DNA from: Oceanospirillaceae bacterium
Lineage (GTDB): Bacteria; Pseudomonadota; Gammaproteobacteria; Pseudomonadales; Balneatricaceae
DNA: 14,613 nucleotides
Direction: 5' to 3'
Assembly: GCA_023954795.1 (NCBI GenBank)
Contig: JAGSHA010000039.1
Location: 1-14,613 of the forward strand
A program made the translations under genes and the position numbers. The notes beneath the pieces are model-generated. The model had not been told where the DNA came from and did no database searches. It saw only the letters and a list, made by a program, of their open reading frames with translations. Below, in pieces: positions 1 to 6,637 of the stretch (position 1 is the first letter of the stretch; every line of letters begins with the position of its first letter).

Positions 1-1
1 C

Positions 2-172
2 GGCTACCTGCCAGAACACCTGGCGCATCAGTGGGTCGCGGCAGGAAAGATGCGTGCCATCGATCCTGACACACATCATTACGAAACCGACTTCTCCGTC
101 ATCACCCGCAAGGGTGCCCGCTCCAATCTCGTGTTAGAAACCTATCTTGAGCATCTGATGGGTGAAGGCTAG
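2..172 (+). CDS. LysR-family transcriptional regulator, C-terminal fragment (cut by window edge)
   Basis: Only the last 56 codons are inside the window; the reading frame is open from base 2 to a TAG stop. The peptide begins GYLPEHLAHQWVAAG and ends LETYLEHLMGEG. The GYLPxHLA...V..G pattern followed by a short beta segment and a final helix is typical of the end of the LysR substrate-binding domain (family knowledge). The DNA-binding half lies to the left and is not visible, so neither target nor inducer can be inferred. No T-rich terminator follows; the next feature is a REP pair from 187. Confidence 0.75.
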   Translation, partial: GYLPEHLAHQWVAAGKMRAIDPDTHHYETDFSVITRKGARSNLVLETYLEHLMGEG

Positions 173-186
173 TACACACCTCATTG

Positions 187-274
187 TGTTGGGAATCGCT
201 TTGCTCGTCCCAACCTACACAAAGACAAAGCCATACCACCCGTAGGCTGGAACGAGCGTTAGCGATTCCCAACA
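187..274. repeat. Inverted pair of REP elements (REP A and B) at the 3' side of the transposase
   Basis: Two copies of one short palindromic repeat face each other. Copy A reads on the minus strand (187-218, 32 bp) and copy B on the plus strand (242-274, 33 bp), so their GTAG heads point inward across a 23-bp spacer. The consensus is GTAGGTTGGGACGAGC, a 3-4 nt variable loop, then GCGATTCCCAACA. TTGGGA pairs with TCCCAA and an inner GC with GC, giving a stem with an internal bulge. Copy B is degenerate (GGCTGGAACG for GGTTGGGACG). B ends at base 274 and the transposase stop codon begins at 275, so they touch without a gap. Confidence 0.9.
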
Positions 275-805
275 TCACCGCTCCCCAAAGAACAAAGCCT
301 CTCCCACATCACCTGACGCCCAATCCGCATCCACGAATCCCAACCTAATATAACGATGAATGCTCGAATACGGCCATTCTGAAGCACACCCAACATATCC
401 GTGCTTCACGGGGTTGTAATGGATGTAATCCACATGTCGTGCAAAATCATCCTCATCGCGAATGGCATGTTCCCAATACCTTCGCTGCCATATACCGCGC
501 TCACCTTGTGCTTGTCGGCTCTGTGAAACCGCTTCTATTTTAGGCAACTGGCGGGAAAACGATGCCTTAATCATTCGCCAGCGAGACGTATAGGCGACGT
601 CACCTTCTGGCAAGGTCCATATAGCATGAAGATGCTCGGGCAACACAACCATCGCATCAATATGAAAAGGGTGATTTTGTTTTACGTTAGCAACGCATGC
701 ACGCAACAAATCAATGTGCTCGGTAAGCAGGGAATCCCTACGATTGTGCAGATTCACGGTAAAGAAATAGGTGCCGCCAGCGTGCGACGCACGTCGATAT
801 TGCAT
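275..805 (-). CDS. REP-associated tyrosine transposase (RAYT, IS200/Y1-like)
   Basis: This 176-residue protein belongs to the single-domain Y1 HUH nuclease family that cuts and moves REP sequences. Visible hallmarks are an N-terminal YRRASHAGGTYFFTVNL strand, the metal-binding HLH motif in VVLPEHLHAIW (His58 and His60), WRMIKASFSR, and the DYIHYNPVKHG helix containing the likely catalytic Tyr (127 or 130), followed by WPYSS. The frame extends to an ATG at 814, but AAGGA (814-818) lies 8 nt before the ATG at 805, and the family usually starts close to the YRRA motif, so 805 was chosen (808 is also possible). It is flanked on both sides by inverted REP pairs, the usual RAYT arrangement. No frameshift or missing motif is seen. 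Unlike an IS transposase, a RAYT is normally a single-copy, host-resident gene. Confidence 0.93.
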   Translation of the reverse strand: MQYRRASHAGGTYFFTVNLHNRRDSLLTEHIDLLRACVANVKQNHPFHIDAMVVLPEHLHAIWTLPEGDVAYTSRWRMIKASFSRQLPKIEAVSQSRQAQGERGIWQRRYWEHAIRDEDDFARHVDYIHYNPVKHGYVGCASEWPYSSIHRYIRLGFVDADWASGDVGEALFFGER

Positions 806-879
806 CATTAACATCCTTGTTAATTAGCTTGATAGATAACCGATGAGTGTAGCTTCTTTTAACGTTGTTTTGGGTGTTG

Positions 880-969
880 TGTTGGGAATCGCTCGCGCTC
901 GTCCCAACCTACGAGGTGGCGAGTTTCCAAAGGTTGTGTAGGTTGGGACGAGCAACGCGATTCCCAACA
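880..969. repeat. Inverted pair of REP elements (REP C and D) at the 5' side of the transposase
   Basis: Copy C reads on the minus strand (880-912, 33 bp) and copy D on the plus strand (938-969, 32 bp), with GTAG heads inward and a 25-bp spacer. The sequence matches REP A and B: GTAGGTTGGGACGAGC, a short variable loop, then GCGATTCCCAACA. With REP A/B at 187-274 this brackets the RAYT gene. The variable loops differ among copies (GCGA in C, AAC in D), while both stem arms are identical in C and D. Confidence 0.92.
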
Positions 970-987
970 ACCGACGCAACCACGATA

Positions 988-1033
988 TGTAGGGCAGCCT
1001 TCAGGCTGCCGGCGCCTTGAAAGGCGCCCTACA
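988..1033. repeat. Second palindromic repeat family: cloverleaf-like double hairpin with GTAG ends
   Basis: TGTAG (988-992) pairs with CTACA (1029-1033). Inside are two back-to-back perfect hairpins: GGCAGCC-TTCA-GGCTGCC (993-1010) and GGCGCC-TTGAAA-GGCGCC (1011-1028). Read from each end, both halves start with GTAGGGC, so the element is two head-outward REP-like units with no spacer. Its sequence is unrelated to REPs A-E apart from the GTAG head. It ends 182 bp before dctP and would form a strong three-way junction in RNA or a cruciform in DNA. Confidence 0.85.
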
Positions 1034-1062
1034 GCACCCACCTAAACTCCCCTCAACTTTAG

Positions 1063-1087
1063 TTAACCAATCACTTAACTTGGTTAA
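1063..1087. promoter_or_regulatory. Candidate operator: TTAACCAA-N9-TTGGTTAA dyad upstream of dctP
   Basis: Perfect 8-bp inverted arms TTAACCAA (1063-1070) and TTGGTTAA (1080-1087) are separated by TCACTTAAC. The TTAAC core recurs in the spacer (1075-1079) and again at 1101-1105. The 25-bp dyad lies about 130-150 bp before the dctP start in an AT-rich stretch. Position and symmetry fit a repressor or activator site for the TRAP operon, but no regulator is assigned. Confidence 0.45.
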
Positions 1088-1214
1088 AATTATTTCAAAT
1101 TTAACGAAACAATGTCATAGGCCAGAATCGATCTCACGCCTTCAAATTCGTTTATCAACGGACTTGCACCGAGGGTGATAAGAATGACCACAACAAAAAA
1201 TATTAGAGGTCACT

Positions 1215-2234
1215 ATGACAATCAAAAGCACCATTAAATCTACACTGTCTACATGCGTCATCACCGCAGCGCTGACACTTCCAACCATGCAGTCTGCTCA
1301 GGCTGGTGACGAGTTCATGCTCGCACACGCCTACCCGACTGATCATATCTTCCATCTCGCATCCGAAACGTTCACCGACCAACTGGCGAAGCAAGGCTCG
1401 ACAATGAGCATTGACTACCATCCGGGTGGAGATCTGGGTGACTGGGCATCTATTTTCGAGCAGAGCATGGAAGGCGTTGTACCAATGAGCATGAGCTTTG
1501 GTGCATCTGAATACGAACCACGTCTGGATCTGTCCTGGCTGGGTTACGTCGTCGATAACTGGGATGATGCACGCAAAGTGTACGGCCCGAATGGCAAGAT
1601 GACCGACGTATACAACGAAATCATGTCTGATCTGGATCTGGTGGTACTGGGTACAATTCCAACCGGTTTCGGCTCCGTTGCTATCCGTAAAGGTGTTGAC
1701 CGTATCCCAACCAACTTCCCGGTTGATGCCCAAGGCATCAAGATGCGTGTACCACCCGTACCAATCGGTATCGAGCGCTTCAAGAACTGGGGCTTCACTG
1801 CCGTTCCAATGCCATTCTCGGAACTCTACACTGCGCTGCAACTGGGTACCGTTGATGGCCGCGCTTTTGGCCCGTCCGTGGAAATCTGGCAGATGCGAGA
1901 TGTGCTTTCTGCTTACGTCCTGACCCGCGATTACTTTGAACACGCATTCTGGGTGGTGAACAAATCCTGGCTGGAAGAGCTGCCAGCAGATGAGCGTGAG
2001 AAATTGTTGGCCGCGGCTGATGTCACCCTGAATAAAATCTGGGACGAAGCACAGGCGATTGATGAAGGCTTCCTGAACAAAGTACGCGGTGCTGGCATCA
2101 AGGTTGTTGAGCTGAACCCAGAACAGATGAACAACGCTAAGCAAGCATTGTACGCCAACGAATGGCCGTTCATGGAAGGTATCGTAGGTCCTGAAATCAT
2201 GACCATGATGCGCGAAATTGCGGGCATCAAGTAA
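1215..2234 (+). CDS. dctP: TRAP transporter solute-binding protein, DctP family
   Basis: Periplasmic receptor of a tripartite ATP-independent transporter; it binds an organic acid and hands it to the DctQM membrane pair. The 339-residue protein has a classic signal peptide: Lys4/Lys8, a hydrophobic core at about 13-22, and probable cleavage after SAQA at residue 30. The mature protein shows the DctP hallmarks: HPGG (69-72), GIKMRVP (174-180) with Arg178, the usual carboxylate-binding arginine of the family, and ELYTALQLGTVDG (203-215), the conserved hinge motif. Length is normal. AGAGG lies 5 nt before the ATG. The substrate is not predictable: C4-dicarboxylates, keto acids, ectoine or taurine are all bound by this family. 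The gene begins the operon, and a long hairpin separates it from dctQ. Confidence 0.95.
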   Translation: MTIKSTIKSTLSTCVITAALTLPTMQSAQAGDEFMLAHAYPTDHIFHLASETFTDQLAKQGSTMSIDYHPGGDLGDWASIFEQSMEGVVPMSMSFGASEYEPRLDLSWLGYVVDNWDDARKVYGPNGKMTDVYNEIMSDLDLVVLGTIPTGFGSVAIRKGVDRIPTNFPVDAQGIKMRVPPVPIGIERFKNWGFTAVPMPFSELYTALQLGTVDGRAFGPSVEIWQMRDVLSAYVLTRDYFEHAFWVVNKSWLEELPADEREKLLAAADVTLNKIWDEAQAIDEGFLNKVRGAGIKVVELNPEQMNNAKQALYANEWPFMEGIVGPEIMTMMREIAGIK

Positions 2235-2258
2235 GAACTGACCTGTTCTAACCGTTTT

Positions 2259-2323
2259 GGTATCGCCCTCCTCGCTATCCTGACCCCCAATATCGGGACT
2301 GCGAGGGCCCGAAGGGCGATACC
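2259..2323 (+). promoter_or_regulatory. Large imperfect hairpin in the dctP-dctQ spacer
   Basis: GGTATCGCCCT (2259-2269) pairs perfectly with AGGGCGATACC (2313-2323). An inner CCTCGC (2270-2275) pairs with GCGAGG (2301-2306), leaving a 6-nt bulge on the 3' side. No run of T follows, so it is not a standard terminator. A structure at this position would protect the 3' end of dctP mRNA and let the binding protein be made in excess over the membrane subunits, a common arrangement in binding-protein operons (inference). Confidence 0.7.
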
Positions 2324-2354
2324 CCTCCCGGATACTCTTTTCAGGATCAGTACC

Positions 2355-3023
2355 ATGCAACAAGAAAAGCTTTCCACACCTGTTAAATCCGTGGGTGACA
2401 CCAAGATCTACGACTATGATCCAGATCTGAGTAAACACCCTATTCCTCCCCACTTACACGCGATTCCAGAACAACCAAATAACAAAGTTGACGGCTATCT
2501 GATTCGTTTCGAGCGAATCCTGAACTGGATGTTCCGCGGCATGATGATGCTGGCGGGCCTGGGCCTGGCCTTCCTGATGTTTGCTCAGGTCATCATGCGC
2601 TATGTACTTGAGTCGCCATTTACCGGCATCGAAGAAGCCTCCATCCTGCTCGCAGTCTGGATCTATTTCCTCGGCATGGGATACGCCACCCGTGAACGTG
2701 AACACATTCACGGCGGTATCGTCAGCCTGATCGTAAAAGACCCTTACAAGGTCAACATGATCCGTTTTATCGGTTCCATCACCTGCATGATCGCTGCCTG
2801 TATTTTTGGTTACTTTGCCTGCAAATACGCGATCAAAGAACTCGACCGGGGCCGTCTGAGTATTAACCTGCGCTGGCCACGCGGCCTGTGGAGCGCCAGC
2901 ATGATCGTCGGTTTTGCGATGATGGTGGGCTACTTCCTGCTCGAAACCATCAATGAATTCCGTGATCTGCGCCGCAAACACCGCGCAAGAAAATCACTGA
3001 ACACCAAGGAGGCAGTGCAATGA
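2355..3023 (+). CDS. dctQ: TRAP transporter small membrane subunit, DctQ family
   Basis: Four-helix inner-membrane subunit that associates with DctM. The 222-residue protein has a hydrophilic N-terminal arm of about 55 residues, then membrane segments near 59-84, 95-111, 136-157 and 180-199, and a basic C-terminal tail (RRKHRARK). The family signature is visible in QVIMRYVLESPFTGIEEAS (78-96), followed by GYATREREHIHGG (109-121). The N-terminal arm is somewhat long for the family but the start looks right: AGGA lies 8 nt before the ATG and no other in-frame start fits better. The stop overlaps the start of dctM in ATGA (3020-3023), indicating translational coupling. Confidence 0.93.
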   Translation: MQQEKLSTPVKSVGDTKIYDYDPDLSKHPIPPHLHAIPEQPNNKVDGYLIRFERILNWMFRGMMMLAGLGLAFLMFAQVIMRYVLESPFTGIEEASILLAVWIYFLGMGYATREREHIHGGIVSLIVKDPYKVNMIRFIGSITCMIAACIFGYFACKYAIKELDRGRLSINLRWPRGLWSASMIVGFAMMVGYFLLETINEFRDLRRKHRARKSLNTKEAVQ

Positions 3024-4321
3024 CATTATTTCTTGTCGCCATGCTCGTTGTTGTCATCCTGATCCTGATCGAAATACCGGTCGCATTTGCCTTTGGCATC
3101 GGCGCCGTGATGTTTGCGTTCACCACCGGCAACAACATCTCATTCCTGATCCCACATGGTTTTAAGACGGCCAGCGGTTTTGCCCTACTGGCGCTGCCAC
3201 TGTTTATCTTTGCCGGTCTGTTAATGGCAGAAGGCGGGATCTCAGAGCGATTACTGAACTTCGTTAACTCCATTGTCGGACGCATCAAAGGCGGACTCGG
3301 CGCCGTGACTGTACTGACTTGCGCACTGTTCGGCGCAATCTCAGGCAGTTCTTCTGCGGCGATTGCTGCGGTCGGTCAGATTATGATCCCGCGTATGGTT
3401 CGCGAGGGTTATCCGGCAGGTCATGCGACGGCATTAGTCGCTTGCTCATCCGTGCTGGCCTTGCTGATTCCGCCGAGCATTCCAATGATTGTGTTTTCGA
3501 TCACGGGAGGTTTGTCCGTTGGCGCAGCATTCCTGTCCACCATTGTTCCCGGCATTCTGCTGACACTGCTGTACTGCGGTCTGAACATCTGGTTCCTACG
3601 CAATAATCCGGATATTCAGGTCGATGCACCGCTTCCATTCGCACAAGCCGCAAAAGGCGTGGCCAAAACCGGATATAACGCTGCGTTTGCACTGCTGATG
3701 CCTCTGATCATTCTGGGTGCTATCTACAGCGGTATCGCCACACCAACAGAAGCCGCCGCGATTGCCGTGATCTACGCGATCCCTGTAGGTCTGTTTATCT
3801 ACAAAGGCATGTCATTGCGCAGCCTGGGCGCAGTCACTGTGCGTGCGGTCACGATGACCGGTTCGATCATGGCGGTGCTGTTTTTCCTGTTCATCATGAG
3901 CCGCGCCATGATTCTGGAGCAAGTTCCACGTGATCTTGCATTGGCCTTGCTGGAGATCTCAGACAACAAGTACGTCATTCTGCTACTGATCAACCTGCTG
4001 TTGCTGCTGATCGGCATGATTGTTGATGATATTTCCGGCAGTGTATTGGCAGCTATTATCTTCCTGCCCATCATCAACGAACTGGGTATTGATCCGATTC
4101 ACTTCGCCGCCGTTGTGGGGGTTAACCTGGGCTTGGGTAACGTTTCGCCACCCTGTGCGCCGATGCTCTATATGGCGGGCGGGGTCAGCAAACTGTCGCT
4201 CGACCGTTATATCACCCCGACGTTGAAGTTCCTCTGCTTTGGCCACTTGCCGATGGTATTCCTGGTGACGTTTGTCCCGGAACTGTCCCTGTTCCTGCCG
4301 AAGTTATTGCTCGGTTACTAA
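3020..4321 (+). CDS. dctM: TRAP transporter large permease subunit, DctM family
   Basis: The 433-residue integral membrane protein forms the sodium-coupled translocation path of the transporter. It is hydrophobic throughout, with about 11-12 helices. Family motifs are GAISGSSSAAIAAVG (105-119), LIPPSIPMIVF (149-159), GIATPTEAAA (238-247), and GLGNVSPPCAPMLY (371-384) near the second ion and substrate-binding hairpin. It starts at ATG 3020 inside the dctQ stop overlap, with a perfect AAGGAGG (3006-3012) 7 nt upstream. Length is normal and no break is seen. A strong terminator at 4366-4397 closes the operon. Confidence 0.95.
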   Translation: MTLFLVAMLVVVILILIEIPVAFAFGIGAVMFAFTTGNNISFLIPHGFKTASGFALLALPLFIFAGLLMAEGGISERLLNFVNSIVGRIKGGLGAVTVLTCALFGAISGSSSAAIAAVGQIMIPRMVREGYPAGHATALVACSSVLALLIPPSIPMIVFSITGGLSVGAAFLSTIVPGILLTLLYCGLNIWFLRNNPDIQVDAPLPFAQAAKGVAKTGYNAAFALLMPLIILGAIYSGIATPTEAAAIAVIYAIPVGLFIYKGMSLRSLGAVTVRAVTMTGSIMAVLFFLFIMSRAMILEQVPRDLALALLEISDNKYVILLLINLLLLLIGMIVDDISGSVLAAIIFLPIINELGIDPIHFAAVVGVNLGLGNVSPPCAPMLYMAGGVSKLSLDRYITPTLKFLCFGHLPMVFLVTFVPELSLFLPKLLLGY

Positions 4322-4365
4322 TCGCACTACCTCTCCGCTTAGATCGCTTTACCGCGACATCCTTT

Positions 4366-4397
4366 GCGCCGTTGTTCTGATACAACGGCGCCTTTTT
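4366..4397 (+). terminator. Rho-independent terminator of the dctPQM operon
   Basis: A 10-bp perfect stem, GCGCCGTTGT (4366-4375) and ACAACGGCGC (4382-4391), with a 6-nt loop, is followed by C and five T. It lies 45 bp after the dctM stop. Confidence 0.92.
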
Positions 4398-4674
4398 CCT
4401 ACCAGCAGAACCCACCAACGCTTCTTTCAACAACCAACAACGCCACACCCCTACAGTTTTCAAACATATAAATACAGAACACTGTTTGAGACCATCATCA
4501 CACAACCCCTAATCCGAACAAAAAATTAAACCCATCCTATTGAAACATAAGTTTTTTACAGTTTAATCGCGCTTAACCCAATTATCTCGTCTACATTAAA
4601 TTAAGTTTATTATTAAACGATAAAGAATAAAGAAGCATTGATGTCTTTGTATTTTTGACAACCTTGGGAATGCA
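4398..4674. other. AT-rich spacer before the CHASE-GGDEF gene
   Basis: No gene is seen here. AT content rises strongly from about 4510, so the promoter of the cyclase gene is probably inside, but no clear -35/-10 pair was identified: TTGAAA at 4540-4545 lacks a good -10 at the right distance. A small palindrome, GTTTA-TTAT-TAAAC (4605-4618), sits 57 bp before the start codon. Confidence 0.5.
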
Positions 4675-6357
4675 GTGGTGTTAAATCAACAGACTGAGCA
4701 GAAGAATGAGAAAGGATCTCAGCCTCTTGGCGCTGCGATCTTCCTGCCTGCTATTTTTGTATTCATACTCGGTATCCTGCTGTCACAAAGTGCATTTCAC
4801 GTTAGCCGATCCTACGAAGATGAACACATCCGTAACGATTTCACACAATACGCTCTAGCCCAAAGCTTAAGAATTCAAGGACTGATTGAACGATCAACCA
4901 TGCTATCAACCTCTTTCGCTGGTCTGTTTGAAGCACGGACACAACCTTCCCGAGAGGAATACCGGCTATTCACCAATATCGTGCTGGAGAAACATCCGGA
5001 AATTACTGCCGTTCACTGGGCACCTCGCATACCTGACACGCAACGCGCTCACTACGAGGCCAGACTAGCCTCATTGGGCCTGGCTCCACTAGGGATATTT
5101 GATGTATCTGAAGAGGCTGATGCGGTCATCCGAGCCCCTAGTCGTCACGAATACTTCCCCATTTTTTACGCCGAGCCTTTAGAACCGAATCGTAAGGCGG
5201 TAGGCCTCGACCCGTTAGCGCGCCCCTTTAACACTACTACGATCCGTGATGCAGCAAAGAATGGCACCAAAGACACCACTCAGCCATTTCCTATCGTTCA
5301 GGATCCTGATGGGCCACTTGCCGTCGCCATGTACCATCCCATCTATAACCATGGAAAACCCATCAATACACCGACAGAACGCTGGAATGCGCTAGAGGGC
5401 TACATCATCCTAATGCTGCGTCCAGAAATCCTATTACTCGAGTTACAGGACGCGTCAAACGCAAGAGATATAGGTATGAAGTTGTTTGATGTCTCTGCCG
5501 AAGAACCCATTCAAATCTATCCCCGAGTAGGTGCAGGCACGGTATCGACCGATACAACCTCACCCAACGTAGCAGACACCCGCTCACCATCTGCCACAGC
5601 CAGTTTTCCCCTTCATGTTCCAGGCCGCAAGTGGATGCTTGAACTTCATGCATCACATGAATTTTTGTCCGCTAACAGAAGTCAGCAACCCTGGTTACTG
5701 CTAGCCGCATTGCTTGCTCTCACTCTGATGATCGTGGTGCTCATGGCTAAATCTTCACGGCACGCGAAAACCTTATCTGTCTTAAACGCCAAACTCGTCG
5801 AACGACAAAAAGTTTTGGATGAATTGGCATACTTTGATGCACTGACCGGCCTTCCTAACCGATTACTACTGAATGATCGCCTTAAGATCGCCCTCTCCTC
5901 AGAACACCGATTGGATAGTTTTTCAGCCATTTGCGTTATGGATCTGGATGAGTTCAAAGAGATCAACGACTGTTACGGTCACCATGTTGGAGACTTAGTT
6001 TTAAAGACCGTCGCCGAGAGACTTCAATCCTTTCTTCGAGAGTCTGATACCGCCGCCAGAGTGGGTGGTGATGAGTTCGTCTTACTACTCCCCGGATTTA
6101 GCGATGGTGAACGGCTACGCGAGCTGTTCTTGCGAATAATTAGCGGTATCGGTGAGCCCATTTTGCTACCGAACGGCATAGACAGCGTTCAAGTCTCGAC
6201 CAGTATTGGTGTGGCGTTATCCGATAATAGCGACCGGAACATCAAGGCCATTCTCCAGAATGCAGATTCAGCGATGTATCAAGCCAAAAGAGCGGGAAAA
6301 GGACAGTACTGTGTTTATGGTACTGATCGGGCGCGCATCGCAGAAGTAGCTGATTAA
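4675..6357 (+). CDS. Membrane diguanylate cyclase with periplasmic CHASE sensor domain (CHASE-GGDEF)
   Basis: Predicted to make c-di-GMP from two GTP in response to an extracytoplasmic ligand. The 560-residue protein has a first membrane helix (about 18-40), a CHASE domain (about 75-325, with the TAVHWAPRI core at 111-119), a second helix (340-358), a short linker and a GGDEF domain (about 383-550). The catalytic site is complete: DLDEFKEIND (423-432) for metal and guanine binding, and GGDEF at 464-468. An RxxD inhibitory site (Arg455-Asp458) lies exactly five residues before GGDEF, so product inhibition is expected. No EAL domain is present. The start is GTG 4675 or GTG 4678; the frame has no ATG between the upstream stop at 4639 and these codons, and only a weak GGGA lies before them. 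No terminator follows. Confidence 0.92.
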   Translation: MVLNQQTEQKNEKGSQPLGAAIFLPAIFVFILGILLSQSAFHVSRSYEDEHIRNDFTQYALAQSLRIQGLIERSTMLSTSFAGLFEARTQPSREEYRLFTNIVLEKHPEITAVHWAPRIPDTQRAHYEARLASLGLAPLGIFDVSEEADAVIRAPSRHEYFPIFYAEPLEPNRKAVGLDPLARPFNTTTIRDAAKNGTKDTTQPFPIVQDPDGPLAVAMYHPIYNHGKPINTPTERWNALEGYIILMLRPEILLLELQDASNARDIGMKLFDVSAEEPIQIYPRVGAGTVSTDTTSPNVADTRSPSATASFPLHVPGRKWMLELHASHEFLSANRSQQPWLLLAALLALTLMIVVLMAKSSRHAKTLSVLNAKLVERQKVLDELAYFDALTGLPNRLLLNDRLKIALSSEHRLDSFSAICVMDLDEFKEINDCYGHHVGDLVLKTVAERLQSFLRESDTAARVGGDEFVLLLPGFSDGERLRELFLRIISGIGEPILLPNGIDSVQVSTSIGVALSDNSDRNIKAILQNADSAMYQAKRAGKGQYCVYGTDRARIAEVAD

Positions 6358-6369
6358 CATGGACGCGCA

Positions 6370-6531
6370 CTAATCTGAAGAAGCGCGAAACAATCGGATG
6401 AATTTTATTCGTGTCCAATTCAGTAAATCTATCAACGCCTGCCCACGCAAAATTCGCGCCTTACTCAGATAATAGCCTGTATCAATATGGCCATTTTCAG
6501 TTAATTTTGCCTTAAATTCCTGCTGTTCCAT
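6370..6531 (-). CDS. Unrecognised small protein, 53 residues
   Basis: An ATG-to-TAG frame on the minus strand that I do not recognise. It begins MEQQEFKAKLTENGHIDTGY and continues with YLSKARILRGQAL and a basic, amphipathic, aromatic C-terminal part (LLNWTRIKFIRLFRASSD). GAGG lies 7 nt before the ATG, a good ribosome binding site, and composition looks coding rather than random. It is convergent with the CHASE-GGDEF gene (stop 12 bp away) and divergent from the LysR gene, with 106 bp between the two starts. The helical A-R-x-x-R-x-x-A pattern resembles other tiny basic proteobacterial proteins, but that is only a general likeness; no function is proposed. Confidence 0.6.
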   Translation of the reverse strand: MEQQEFKAKLTENGHIDTGYYLSKARILRGQALIDLLNWTRIKFIRLFRASSD

Positions 6532-6588
6532 CACACAACCTCAGTTTATGTAAATCCGTTTCGGCAGGAGGTTAAAGTGATTACCAAT

Positions 6589-6624
6589 GGCGAACAAAAG
6601 GTATGTTCTCGCCTCACAGGTGAG
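6589..6624. promoter_or_regulatory. Two adjacent palindromes before the LysR gene (possible autoregulatory site)
   Basis: GGCGAACA (6589-6596) faces TGTTCTCGCC (6604-6613), an inverted repeat with a 2-nt bulge. It is followed at once by CTCAC-AG-GTGAG (6613-6624). They fill the region just before the LysR start, between it and the divergent small ORF. LysR proteins commonly repress their own gene from such sites, but no clean T-N11-A box was identified, so this is tentative. Confidence 0.3.
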
Positions 6625-6637
6625 CTAAACTCATCTG

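Larger units (their letters stand above)
815..1214. other. Intergenic region between the RAYT and dctP
   Basis: No protein gene is visible in this 400-bp stretch. It holds the RAYT leader (815-879), REP C/D (880-969), the double-hairpin repeat (988-1033), a TTAAC-rich dyad (1063-1087) and the dctP leader. Within the leader, TTATCA (1152-1157) can pair with TGATAA (1176-1181), with an inner CGG/CCG pairing. AT content rises sharply after 1050, as expected for a promoter region, but no convincing -35/-10 pair was found. Confidence 0.7.

Noticed and set aside
187..969. Insertion sequence with terminal inverted repeats
   Set aside because: The flanking repeats are short hairpin REPs in pairs with no target-site duplication visible, and the enzyme is a RAYT-type single-domain Y1 protein, not a DDE transposase.
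988..1033. Rho-independent terminator
   Set aside because: Strong stems but no T run on either strand, and the GTAG-ended two-unit symmetry fits a REP-like repeat better.
859..1041. 60-codon frame on the minus strand
   Set aside because: It only translates the REP pair and the double-hairpin repeat; the product is low-complexity and has no ribosome site.
1203..2453. 416-codon open frame on the minus strand opposite dctP
   Set aside because: It is the antisense shadow of dctP and the start of dctQ. The product is rich in His, Cys and Trp with no recognisable motif, while the plus-strand protein has a signal peptide and DctP motifs.
4540..4568. Promoter TTGAAA plus TTAATC for the CHASE-GGDEF gene
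   Set aside because: Spacing is 17 bp but the -10 matches consensus at only about two positions in a very AT-rich stretch.
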